This document shows positions 1 to 6,392 of a stretch of 7,026 nt of DNA, one piece after another. The notes beneath the pieces are model-generated. The model searched no databases. It was not told where the DNA came from and saw only the letters and a list, made by a program, of their open reading frames with translations. The position numbers and the translations under genes were made by a program. This stretch comes from JAZDLC01 sp043802345 (GTDB taxonomy: Bacteria > Planctomycetota > B15-G4 > JADJEK01). Each line of letters opens with the position of its first letter. Within the stretch, counting starts at the first letter, position 1. The stretch is taken from assembly GCA_043802345.1 (NCBI GenBank), contig JAZDLC010000066.1, positions 1 to 7,026 of the forward strand. Reading direction: 5' to 3'.

Positions 1-1
1 A

Positions 2-727
2 CTTGCCGCCCTCCGGAAGGACGGAGTGCCGTACGCATTCCAGTACACCATCACCGGGTACGGCCGCCCCCTGGAGCCGTACCATCCGCCGTTCGACGCC
101 GCCGTCTCCGACTTCCTCTCGATCAGCGAGCAACTCCCCGACCCTGCTTGCATCCAGTGGCGCTACGACCCGATCGTGGTCTCGAGAACGCAGGACGTTC
201 CCTTTCACCTGGCGAACTTCGCCGCGATCGCAAGGAGGCTGGAAGGATCGACGCGGATCGTGAACTGCTCCATCGTGGAGCCGTACGTGAAGACCGTGCG
301 CCGGGTCGCGGATGAGACCGTAAGGTATCGGCCGCTCGACCCGAAGCGGCACAAGTCGGTGGCGAAGAAGCACCCGGACCTGGCATCTGCCGGAGAACCG
401 GAGCGAGAACTGCTCGACCGCCTGGCCGGGATCGCCAGAGATCGCGGCATGGTGCTGAGGGCCTGCTGCAATCCGGAGTGGAGGTTGCCCGCCTCAGCCT
501 GCGCCGGAGCCGAACTGTTCGCCCCGCACGGCCTGGCGCTGGACGACCTGCCAACGGCGCCCACCCGCCCGAACTGCCGCTGCTTCCACACGGTCGACAT
601 CGGCATGGACAACACCTGCCTCGCCGGCTGCCGCTACTGCTACGTGGTGACCTCCCACCGGGTCGCCGTGGCGAACCGGGTGGTGCACGATCCTGAAGGG
701 GAATACTTGCGTCAGCCGGCGCCGTAG
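2..727 (+). CDS. DUF1848 family protein with C-terminal Fe-S-type cysteine cluster (5' partial)
   Basis: The reading frame is open from the left edge, so the true start lies outside the window. The GTG at 26 sits inside the conserved stretch reading DGVPYAFQYTITGYGRPLEP and is not a start. The 241 residues visible match the DUF1848 family (recalled as Pfam PF08902): the FQYTITGYGRPLEP segment, then WRYDPIVVS, then a long middle region, and a cysteine-rich end. Near the C-terminus are CRC (window residues 192-194) and C206-LAG-C210-RY-C213, a CX3CX2C pattern with an aromatic residue before the last cysteine, as in radical SAM proteins. In radical SAM enzymes that motif is near the N-terminus; in DUF1848 it is at the end. 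The family has no established function; an Fe-S or redox role is inferred. Usual family members are roughly 270-310 residues, so some 40-60 N-terminal residues are probably missing. The protein stops soon after the HDP motif, which is a rather short tail. Confidence 0.85.
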   Translation, partial: LAALRKDGVPYAFQYTITGYGRPLEPYHPPFDAAVSDFLSISEQLPDPACIQWRYDPIVVSRTQDVPFHLANFAAIARRLEGSTRIVNCSIVEPYVKTVRRVADETVRYRPLDPKRHKSVAKKHPDLASAGEPERELLDRLAGIARDRGMVLRACCNPEWRLPASACAGAELFAPHGLALDDLPTAPTRPNCRCFHTVDIGMDNTCLAGCRYCYVVTSHRVAVANRVVHDPEGEYLRQPAP

Positions 728-809
728 CAGGGAACGGGGATCTCCGACCACGAAGGGCAGGGCGCGGCCGCTGGCCGCAACGTGGTGAGGAGGCGGGCCC
801 CGTTCCCTG
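728..809. repeat. Large nested inverted repeat directly after the DUF1848 stop codon
   Basis: A perfect 12-base arm, cagggaacgggg (728-739), is matched by ccccgttccctg (798-809). Nested inside, in register, are ctcc/ggag (742-745 with 789-792), accacg/cgtggt (747-752 with 781-786) and gcggcc/ggccgc (764-769 with 773-778) around a three-base gct loop. That gives 28 base pairs in 82 bases, interrupted by small internal loops. The first base follows the TAG stop codon immediately. There is no T-tract after the right arm, so it is not a standard Rho-independent terminator. It could be a transcript 3'-end structure for the DUF1848 mRNA, part of a structured leader for the kinase gene, or a small palindromic repeat element. 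The pairing is seen directly; the role is unknown. Confidence 0.7.
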
Positions 810-824
810 GGCGGTCCGCGTAGT

Positions 825-862
825 CCCGTTGAGACAGCTTCTGCGATTGCTCGGGAAACGGG
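825..862. repeat. Second inverted repeat in the kinase leader
   Basis: The arms cccgtt (825-830) and aacggg (857-862) are perfect inverted copies 26 bases apart, with a further gag/ctc match just inside (831-833 with 850-852). The same hexamer pair also forms part of the 12-base arms at 733-738 and 799-804. The two structures could therefore exchange partners if both lie on one transcript. A stem this short could be chance; the shared sequence with the neighbouring large repeat is what makes it worth recording. Confidence 0.35.
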
Positions 863-881
863 CACTCTCCTGCGGTAGATT
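854..881 (+). promoter_or_regulatory. Weak candidate promoter for the kinase-sigma unit
   Basis: GGAAAC at 854-859 resembles the GGAAC-type -35 box used by many ECF sigma factors. After 16 bases comes TAGATT (876-881), which resembles a -10 element. This would start transcription roughly 30 bases before the ATG at 920. A TTGACT at 889-894 was also seen but has no partner at the right distance. This is a pattern match in a GC-rich gap with no independent support. Confidence 0.2.
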
Positions 882-903
882 CGGTGGCTTGACTCTGGAA
901 ATC

Positions 904-910
904 GAGGGAG
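904..910 (+). promoter_or_regulatory. Ribosome binding site of the kinase gene
   Basis: GAGGGAG lies 9 bases before the ATG at 920. It supports that start over the downstream in-frame ATG codons. Confidence 0.5.
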
Positions 911-919
911 CTGCCGCCG

Positions 920-3841
920 ATGGTCTTGCCGGAAGATACGGGGAGTGCGCCGAGCCCTGCCGAGGCCGTGTTCCTGAAGTTCGTGCAGCGGCTCGAGAGG
1001 GGAGAGCAGCCCGACTTCGAGGAGCTCTGCCTGGAGCGGACTGAACTCGCGGAAGAGCTGCGCAGCATGCACGATGCCTGGCGGCTGGTCTCGGGAGTTT
1101 TCGCCAGAAGCGCGGGAGGTTTCGCTCTGGCGAGCGGGGCGCCGGGGGCCAGCGGACCGAGCGCGGGGGAGGAAGACGATTCGGTGGGGGCGGTGATGCG
1201 CCGGTTGGACGCCAACAGCCCGCCAGACACCCGCTACCAGCTCCGGGAACCGATCGCCCGGGGCGGCATGGGCAGGATCCTGAAGGCCTGGGACGAGAAC
1301 ATGCGCCGGGAACTGGCCATGAAGGTCATGCTCGGCTCGGCGGAAGGTCATGCGGGCGACCAGCGCACGCTGGGGCGCTTCCTGGAGGAGGCACAGCTCA
1401 CCGGCCAGTTGGAGCATCCGGGGATCGTGCCGGTGCATGAGCTGGGCGTCGATCGAAGCGGGCGCGCCTACTACACCATGAAGCTGGTCCGCGGACGTGA
1501 CCTCCGTGAGATCTTCCAGAGGGTCAGGGACCATGAGGACGATTGGTCGGTGACCCGGGCGCTCTCGATCGTCCTGCGGATCTGCGAGGCGATGGCGTTC
1601 GCCCACGACAAGGGAGTCATCCACCGCGACTTGAAGCCGTCGAACATCATGGTCGGGCGCTTCGGCGAGACGTATGTCATGGACTGGGGGCTGGCCCGCG
1701 TGCTGGGGCGCGAGCAGCGGTCCGGGAACGGGTCGGGCAGCAGCCGTGGAAGCGGTGATGCGGACGCCTCGCTGGTCTGGACCGACCGGGACGATTCGGA
1801 TTCGCCGCTCCTGACCCGCCGGGGCGACGTGGTCGGAACACCGGCCTACATGTCGCCGGAGCAGGCGGACGGGCTGGTCGAGGAACTGGGGCCGGCCGCC
1901 GATGTCTATTCAGTGGGCGCCATCCTGTATGAGCTTCTGACCGGCAGGGCGCCGTATGCGGATTCGGATCGGAAGCCGTCTTCCCGGGAGGTCCTGGAGC
2001 TGGTCCGGGCCGGCCCGCCCGCGCCGATCCACACCCTGAATCCGGACGTGCCGGCGGAACTCGAGGCGATCTGCGACCGGGCCATGGCTCGCGCGGCCGG
2101 GGCGCGGTACGCGAACATGGAGGATCTCTCCGCCGACCTGCGCGCCTACCTGGAGGGGCGCGTGGTGGCGGCGTACGAGTCGGGGCCGCTGGCGGAGTTG
2201 AAGAAATGGGTGCTGCGCAACCGGGCGTTCGCCGCCACGGCGGCGGCCGCGATCCTGGCTGTCGCCGCGGTTTCCTCGTGGGCCTTCCTGCGCGTGACGA
2301 GTGAGCGCAACAGCGCGCTGGCAGAGAAGGAGCAAGTGCTCAGACTCTCGGCTCCCAAGACGCTTTCCTACCTGAAGTCGACCATGGACGAACTCCTGCC
2401 GGCCACGCCGGACAGGGTGAACGAACTGGAAGACTGGTTGAGATCCGCGAAAGAGCTGGCGGCCGATCTTCCCCGCTACGAGACCTTGCTGGCGGAACTC
2501 CGCTCGCGGGGGACGCAGGCGGAGCACCCAAGAGACGCGGAGCTGGCCGTCATGCTGGCGCACAAGGAAGAGCTGGAGCGGTCGCTGGAGCACGCGAAGG
2601 ACGCGAATTTCGCGCGCGACATCAAGAATGACCTGAGCGACACCAACGAGCTGATCGGGCCGCTTCAGGACCTGGTCGAACGGGAGCGCCCGTACGAATA
2701 CGCCAACGAGGCGGACGCCTGGTGGCAGCGCGTTCTGGCCTCGCTCGTCTCGGATCTGCGTGCGTTCACAGGAAACGATCCCTACGGACAGACCATCAGG
2801 AACATGGAAGACCGGCTCGAGTTTGCGCGGAACATCCGTCGGCGCTCGCTCGAGGAGCCCCTTGAAGAGTGGAATCGAACCATCGCCCTGATCGAGGACC
2901 CTGTCCGGTCTCCGATGTACGGTGGGCTGCGCATCGAGCCGCAGCTCGGACTGGTGCCGATCGGCCGGGATCCTGAATCGGCGCTGTACGAGTTCTGGCA
3001 CCTGCAGTCGGGTGAGAGGCCGCGCAGGGACGAGTCCGGGCGCGCCGTGATCGATGAGCCGACAGGCCTGGTCCTCGTGCTCCTGCCGGGCGCAACCTTT
3101 CAGATGGGGGCACAGAAGGTTGATCCGGATCAGCCGAACTACGATCCGGAAGCCGCGGAAGATGAATCGCGGGGCGAAGGAGATCCTCTCAGGACGATCA
3201 CGCTCGATCCCTTCTTCCTTTCGAAACACGAGCTGACCCAGGCGCAGTGGCTGCGGATCACCGGGGAGAACCCGTCGTGGTTTGCTGGGTCGTTTGCGGA
3301 CGACACGGGCCCGACCTGTCCGGTGGAGCAGGTGAGCTTCGCACAGAGTCACAAGTTCGTGAAAGACCTCGGCCTGACGCTCCCGACCGAGGCCCAGTGG
3401 GAGTACGCCTGTCGGGCTGGAACAACGACTCCCTGGTGTTTTGGAAGAGAGCGCGAGTCGCTGGTCGAGTATGCGAATACTCGTGACCAGTCGTATGGTC
3501 GTGATTTCACTTTTGAGCGGGAAGGGAACTGGGAGCCGTACGACGACGGGGCCGGCCCTCCCGCCCCGGTCGGTTCGTTCAAGCCGAACCGGTTCGGCCT
3601 CCACGACATGCACGGCAATGTCTGGGAGTGGTGCCTGGACGGCTACCTGCACTACGGGACGAAGACCTCCCCCGGGAATGGCGGACACTCCTGGTGGCGC
3701 TACACGCTCGAGGTCGCGCGGGGCGGGGGCTACGACTCGTGGTCTTCGAGCACACGGTCGGCCGTCCGCAAGCGATCGGAGGACTGGAAGCGCAACGCCC
3801 AGGTCGGCCTCCGGCCGGCCCGGGACCTGGTTCAGCACTGA
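920..3841 (+). CDS. Membrane-anchored Ser/Thr protein kinase fused to a cysteine-less FGE-like (SUMF) domain
   Basis: The 973-residue product has these parts. Residues 1-105 are a helical N-terminal region with no recognised fold. Residues about 106-415 are a Hanks-type kinase: glycine loop ARGGMGRI (113-120), catalytic lysine K135 in AMKVM, likely alpha-C glutamate E157, catalytic loop HRDLKPSN (235-242) and DWG in place of DFG (255-257). GTPAYMSPEQ (306-315) lies about 48 residues after DWG, beyond a Ser/Gly/Asp-rich insertion of a kind common in planctomycete kinases. All core catalytic residues are present, so it should be active. After a basic stretch (KKWVLRNR) comes one membrane segment (about 436-458), which places the kinase in the cytoplasm. 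Residues about 460-715 are mainly helical linker. Residues 716-968 are an FGE-sulfatase-type domain (LLPGATFQMG, LPTEAQWEYACRAG, GLHDMHGNVWEWCLDGY, VGLRPARD). At the FGE active site, GGSWLC....C is replaced by GGGYDS....T (S940, T945), so formylglycine-generating activity is unlikely. It is translationally coupled to the sigma factor gene that follows. Confidence 0.95.
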   Translation: MVLPEDTGSAPSPAEAVFLKFVQRLERGEQPDFEELCLERTELAEELRSMHDAWRLVSGVFARSAGGFALASGAPGASGPSAGEEDDSVGAVMRRLDANSPPDTRYQLREPIARGGMGRILKAWDENMRRELAMKVMLGSAEGHAGDQRTLGRFLEEAQLTGQLEHPGIVPVHELGVDRSGRAYYTMKLVRGRDLREIFQRVRDHEDDWSVTRALSIVLRICEAMAFAHDKGVIHRDLKPSNIMVGRFGETYVMDWGLARVLGREQRSGNGSGSSRGSGDADASLVWTDRDDSDSPLLTRRGDVVGTPAYMSPEQADGLVEELGPAADVYSVGAILYELLTGRAPYADSDRKPSSREVLELVRAGPPAPIHTLNPDVPAELEAICDRAMARAAGARYANMEDLSADLRAYLEGRVVAAYESGPLAELKKWVLRNRAFAATAAAAILAVAAVSSWAFLRVTSERNSALAEKEQVLRLSAPKTLSYLKSTMDELLPATPDRVNELEDWLRSAKELAADLPRYETLLAELRSRGTQAEHPRDAELAVMLAHKEELERSLEHAKDANFARDIKNDLSDTNELIGPLQDLVERERPYEYANEADAWWQRVLASLVSDLRAFTGNDPYGQTIRNMEDRLEFARNIRRRSLEEPLEEWNRTIALIEDPVRSPMYGGLRIEPQLGLVPIGRDPESALYEFWHLQSGERPRRDESGRAVIDEPTGLVLVLLPGATFQMGAQKVDPDQPNYDPEAAEDESRGEGDPLRTITLDPFFLSKHELTQAQWLRITGENPSWFAGSFADDTGPTCPVEQVSFAQSHKFVKDLGLTLPTEAQWEYACRAGTTTPWCFGRERESLVEYANTRDQSYGRDFTFEREGNWEPYDDGAGPPAPVGSFKPNRFGLHDMHGNVWEWCLDGYLHYGTKTSPGNGGHSWWRYTLEVARGGGYDSWSSSTRSAVRKRSEDWKRNAQVGLRPARDLVQH

Positions 3842-3844
3842 GGA
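3840..3844 (+). promoter_or_regulatory. Sigma-factor ribosome binding site overlapping the kinase stop codon
   Basis: GAGGA shares its first two bases with the kinase TGA (3839-3841) and lies 6 bases before the ATG at 3851. This spacing favours ATG 3851 over the TTG at 3848, which would leave only 3 bases. The arrangement implies translational coupling of sigma factor to kinase. Confidence 0.65.
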
Positions 3845-3850
3845 CTCTTG

Positions 3851-4453
3851 ATGGCTGAACCGTCGAACAGACCCGATCCATCAGTGCAGCTCCTCTTGCG
3901 CTGGCAGGAACAGGCCGACCCGGAAGCTCTCGATGAACTGCTCCGCCTCGAGATGACTGCCTTGAAGCGGCGGCTGCGGGGAAAGGGGCGTGAAATGGTC
4001 GCGTCGCCGGCGAGCCTGTCGGACGTGGCCCAGGATGCGGTGCTGAAGATCCTCCAGGCGGACGATCTGCCCCGCTTCGACGACCCGAAGGTCTTTAGCG
4101 CCTACCTCTGGCGAGCCGCCTGGAGGCTCCTCCTCGACCGCCTGCGTCGCGGACACCAGGAGATGGTCAGCCTCGATGCGGGCTCCAGCGACCGGTTGGC
4201 TGATCAGGTCGGCCAGAGCGGCGGCCAGTCCGAGGTGGATCGCCGGGATGCCGGGCAGCGGATCGCGTTCATCCTGAGCCTCATGAGCCCGGAGGATCGG
4301 CAGGTGCTGGAACTGCGGTTTCGGCAGGAACTGTCGCTCGGGCAGATCGGGGAGCAACTCGGACTCGACCCGGACGCGGCGCGTATGCGTCTCGTGCGGG
4401 CCAAGCGGCGCATGGCGAGGAAACTGAATGGATGGGAGGAACTGCTCTCGTGA
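3851..4453 (+). CDS. ECF-type sigma-70 family RNA polymerase sigma factor, paired with the kinase
   Basis: The 200-residue product is the usual size for a two-domain ECF-like sigma factor, which directs RNA polymerase to particular promoters. Region 2 covers about residues 25-100, with LSDVAQDAVLKIL (56-68) matching region 2.2 and FSAYLWRAAWRLLLDRLRR (82-100) matching regions 2.3-2.4. After a Ser/Gln/Gly-rich linker (about 105-130), region 4 covers about residues 137-192, with the helix-turn-helix LSLGQIGEQLGLDPDAARMRLVRAKRRM. No anti-sigma gene follows. It starts 9 bases after the kinase stop and shares its transcript. Sigma factors encoded beside Ser/Thr kinases are known in Planctomycetota (the ECF-STK groups), and for the ECF43-type pair PknT/EcfP of Vibrio parahaemolyticus the kinase activates the sigma factor by phosphorylation in region 2.2. 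Here the position that usually carries the first acidic residue of the region 2.2 ED pair is S57. Regulation by the adjacent kinase is inferred, not shown. Confidence 0.9.
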   Translation: MAEPSNRPDPSVQLLLRWQEQADPEALDELLRLEMTALKRRLRGKGREMVASPASLSDVAQDAVLKILQADDLPRFDDPKVFSAYLWRAAWRLLLDRLRRGHQEMVSLDAGSSDRLADQVGQSGGQSEVDRRDAGQRIAFILSLMSPEDRQVLELRFRQELSLGQIGEQLGLDPDAARMRLVRAKRRMARKLNGWEELLS

Positions 4454-4459
4454 GAAGTC

Positions 4460-5056
4460 CTAATCGAGATCGGACATCCCGACACCTCGGCTTCTGAGGG
4501 CATCCGCCAGGGCCTTGCGGGCGCGGGACATCCAGACCGTCACCGTGTTCTGTTGTGCGGCCATCCGCACGGCGATTTCCGAGATCGAGAGCTGCTCGTC
4601 GTAGCGCAGGGCGAGGATCTCCTGGTACCGAGTCTTCAGGCTCGAGCGGCACTCGGCCACGACTCTGTGTAGTTCCCCGCTGGAGAGTCTCCTGCTGGGG
4701 CAATCTCGTGGCTCCCCGTCGGGCGGCTCCTGGAGCAGCGGCTCAGGCGCGGGCCTCCGATTCCCCTTTCGATAGGCGGAGATCACGCCACGCGCGCGCC
4801 ACCTGAGGAAGTGGGTCAGTTCGCCCGGCGGCTGCTCGTGTCGATCCAGATAGTCGAGCATCGAGAGTCCTGCCTCCTGGGCGAGGTCGTCACGGACGTG
4901 CGCCAGATCCTGCCGGCTCCTGAGCACGGCCGCGGCCACCGCGGCTGCCCGCCGAGCCAGGTACTCCCGCGCCTTCCGGTCCCCCTGCCGGGCCTCTCTC
5001 CAGTGATGTGCCCGTTCCAGCTCCCAGTTGGGCGTTACGCTCCCTGCCTGGCTCAT
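4460..5056 (-). CDS. ECF-like sigma-70 family sigma factor, convergent with the kinase-linked one
   Basis: The 198-residue product has weak but recognisable sigma features. VRDDLAQEAGLSMLDYL (54-70) fits region 2.2, and LTHFLRWRARGVISAYRKGNRR (80-101) fits regions 2.3-2.4. A Pro/Glu-rich linker spans about 102-125. The region 4 helix-turn-helix reads RYQEILALRYDEQLSISEIA and continues with VRMAAQQNTVTVWMSRARKAL (143-183). Region 2.2 keeps the normal acidic pair (D56, D57), unlike the neighbouring sigma factor. There is no zinc finger or membrane segment. The ATG at 5056 is preceded by a strong GGAGG 5 bases away. The gene ends 6 bases from the stop of the opposing sigma gene, with no terminator between. 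It lies 118 bases after the EAL-HDOD gene in the same direction and could be in its operon or have its own promoter. Its target genes are unknown. The two sigma factors show little similarity outside region 4, so a recent duplication is unlikely. Confidence 0.8.
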   Translation of the reverse strand: MSQAGSVTPNWELERAHHWREARQGDRKAREYLARRAAAVAAAVLRSRQDLAHVRDDLAQEAGLSMLDYLDRHEQPPGELTHFLRWRARGVISAYRKGNRRPAPEPLLQEPPDGEPRDCPSRRLSSGELHRVVAECRSSLKTRYQEILALRYDEQLSISEIAVRMAAQQNTVTVWMSRARKALADALRSRGVGMSDLD

Positions 5057-5174
5057 CCGATCCTCCGCTGGCTTGGGAAGTCTCGAGGTCAGGGGGTGAG
5101 GACGTCACCGGAGGCGGAAAGCGAACAGGGAGAATCCGCAAGACTGGTTTCCGGGCAGTTCGCGCCAGCCGGTC
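5057..5174 (-). other. Gap between the EAL-HDOD and second sigma genes
   Basis: This 118-base stretch contains the ribosome binding site of the sigma gene (GGAGG, 5066-5062 on the minus strand). It also has a GGAAAC box (5152-5147, minus strand) about 90 bases before the start codon that resembles an ECF -35 element, with no clear -10. A 9-base imperfect stem (5141-5149 with 5167-5175) touches the EAL-HDOD stop codon but lacks a T-tract. No small gene is convincing here. Confidence 0.4.
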
Positions 5175-6392
5175 TCAGGCCTGCCGCGCCATGGGTTGCA
5201 TCAGCCCGGTTTCCTCCGTCGAGGCCCACTGGATCGCCTCGAAGTAGGTTTCCCAGGTTGTCTCCCGATCGAGTCCGAGCTTGAAGATGGTGTGATCATC
5301 CATCCGCTCGCACGCCTTGACGGCCAGTATCGCCCGACCAGCGTCTCCCTCTCCGTGGAGGATCGCGGCGCTCACTTCCTTCGTCAGCGAGATGCATTCG
5401 AGAACGCGCTGCATCGGCTGGTCGGTGAGGGCGTCGACGACCGACAGCAACCCCACGGTGAAGAACATGCGCTCCTGCGTGCTGCCGAAAGACCTGGCCA
5501 TCAGTTCGCAGAAGCGGGCCCGCACGATGGCGGTGATCATCAACTCCCGCGGCTTGCTCTTGTTGGAGCTCATCAACAGGATCCCGACGCAGCGGCGAAC
5601 GGTATCGCACCCCAGGCTGACCACGGCCTGGTGGACCGACTCGATCTCCCGGGACGGGGAGTAGAGCGCCGAGTTCGCCATGCGCAGCAGCATGAAGGAC
5701 AGTGAGACGTCCCGCTCGATGTCTCGGGCGATGTCGCGGATGTCGCAGTCATCCTCCTGCAGGGCGGCCAGCATGCGCAGCAGCAGCAACTGCTGGGCGG
5801 GGAGCTTCCTGCTCCGGATGATTCTCGGTTCGCAGAAGTGAAAACCCTGGAACAGATGGTATCCGTCACTCAGGCAGGACTGGAACTCACCGTGCGTTTC
5901 AACCTTCTCCGCCAGGATCTGCAGTCCGGGCCGCCTGAGCAACTCCGGGTAGCGGGCGGCATCTGCCGGCGCGATCGCGCGCAGATCGACCTTGATGAAG
6001 TCGGAGAGCTCCACCATCGGCTTCATCCGGTCGTTGTAGACGAAGTCGTCCAGGGCGATCAGGTATCCGTCGTCCCGGGCATCCTGGAGCGCCTTCAAGA
6101 TCTCCGGAGTCGGCTCCACAGTCTCGAGTACCTCGAGCACGACCTTGTCCGTCGGGAGCGCGCGGAACTGGCCGCTCAGGATCAGGTTTGTGGTCATGTT
6201 CACGAACGCGCGATGGGCTCCCACGAGACGGTCGAGGCCGATCTCGAGCAGGGCGTTCGACATGACCGTGGAAGTCGCCTGGTCGCCGTCCGTCCCCTCC
6301 AGTCCGTCCACCGAACGATAGAGCAGTTCGTAGGCGAAGGTTCTCCGCTTGCGGTCGAGGATCGGCTGACGGGCAACAATGACGGACGACAC
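5175..6392 (-). CDS. EAL-HDOD signalling protein (YuxH/CdgJ-like)
   Basis: The 405-residue product is the normal size for EAL-HDOD proteins. The N-terminal EAL domain (about 1-190) relates to cyclic-di-GMP phosphodiesterases. It keeps E22 in FAYELLYR (the EAL position), N65, LEVLE (86-90), D115/D116, K134 in IKVD, AEKVE (161-165) and Q182 in FQGF. The loop after DDF, normally GTG, is VYN (118-120). The C-terminal HDOD domain (about 195-390) includes DVSLSFMLLRMANSALY, the conserved block HQAVVSLGCDTVRR and GLLSVVDALTDQPM. HDOD domains lack the HD metal residues and mediate signalling contacts. Members of this family regulate motility or other c-di-GMP-linked behaviour, and several have degenerate EAL domains. 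The start chosen is GTG at 6392, giving MSSVIVARQPILDR, with GAAGGG 6 bases upstream. The frame stays open to 6551, but that extension is low in family resemblance and overlaps the preceding gene. Cytoplasmic; no membrane segment is visible. Confidence 0.92.
   Translation of the reverse strand: MSSVIVARQPILDRKRRTFAYELLYRSVDGLEGTDGDQATSTVMSNALLEIGLDRLVGAHRAFVNMTTNLILSGQFRALPTDKVVLEVLETVEPTPEILKALQDARDDGYLIALDDFVYNDRMKPMVELSDFIKVDLRAIAPADAARYPELLRRPGLQILAEKVETHGEFQSCLSDGYHLFQGFHFCEPRIIRSRKLPAQQLLLLRMLAALQEDDCDIRDIARDIERDVSLSFMLLRMANSALYSPSREIESVHQAVVSLGCDTVRRCVGILLMSSNKSKPRELMITAIVRARFCELMARSFGSTQERMFFTVGLLSVVDALTDQPMQRVLECISLTKEVSAAILHGEGDAGRAILAVKACERMDDHTIFKLGLDRETTWETYFEAIQWASTEETGLMQPMARQA

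Noticed and set aside
26..727. GTG at 26 as the start of the DUF1848 protein
   Set aside because: The frame is open upstream to the window edge and the preceding residues (LAALRKDG) continue the family-like sequence, so this is an internal valine.
728..809. Rho-independent terminator for the DUF1848 gene
   Set aside because: The structure is much larger than usual, is broken by internal loops, and has no T-tract on either side.
494..1624. 376-residue open frame on the minus strand spanning the DUF1848 end, the gap and the kinase start
   Set aside because: It runs antisense to two well-supported genes, has an Arg/Pro/Ala/His-rich composition typical of GC-rich shadow frames, and shows no recognisable motif.
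3065..3823. Calling the kinase C-terminal domain an active formylglycine-generating enzyme
   Set aside because: Both catalytic cysteine positions are Ser and Thr by alignment to the GGSWLC....C motif, and no sulfatase gene is in the window.
1910..3838. 642-residue open frame antisense to the kinase
   Set aside because: It is the mirror of a high-GC3 coding frame, rich in Arg, Val, Pro and Gln, without domain signatures. The plus-strand frame has clear kinase and FGE-like motifs over the same bases.
3848..3850. TTG at 3848 as the sigma factor start
   Set aside because: It leaves only 3 bases after the GAGGA ribosome binding site; the adjacent ATG at 3851 has the proper spacing.
4454..4560. 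Terminator between or near the convergent sigma genes
   Set aside because: The 6-base gap holds none, and the only nearby stem (CCTCGG-CTT-CTGAGG, inside the minus-strand gene) is short with no T-tract.
222..5980. GCGATCGC palindromes (one near 224, one near 5971)
   Set aside because: Only two copies, both inside coding sequence and expected at this GC content; no sign of an enriched repeat.
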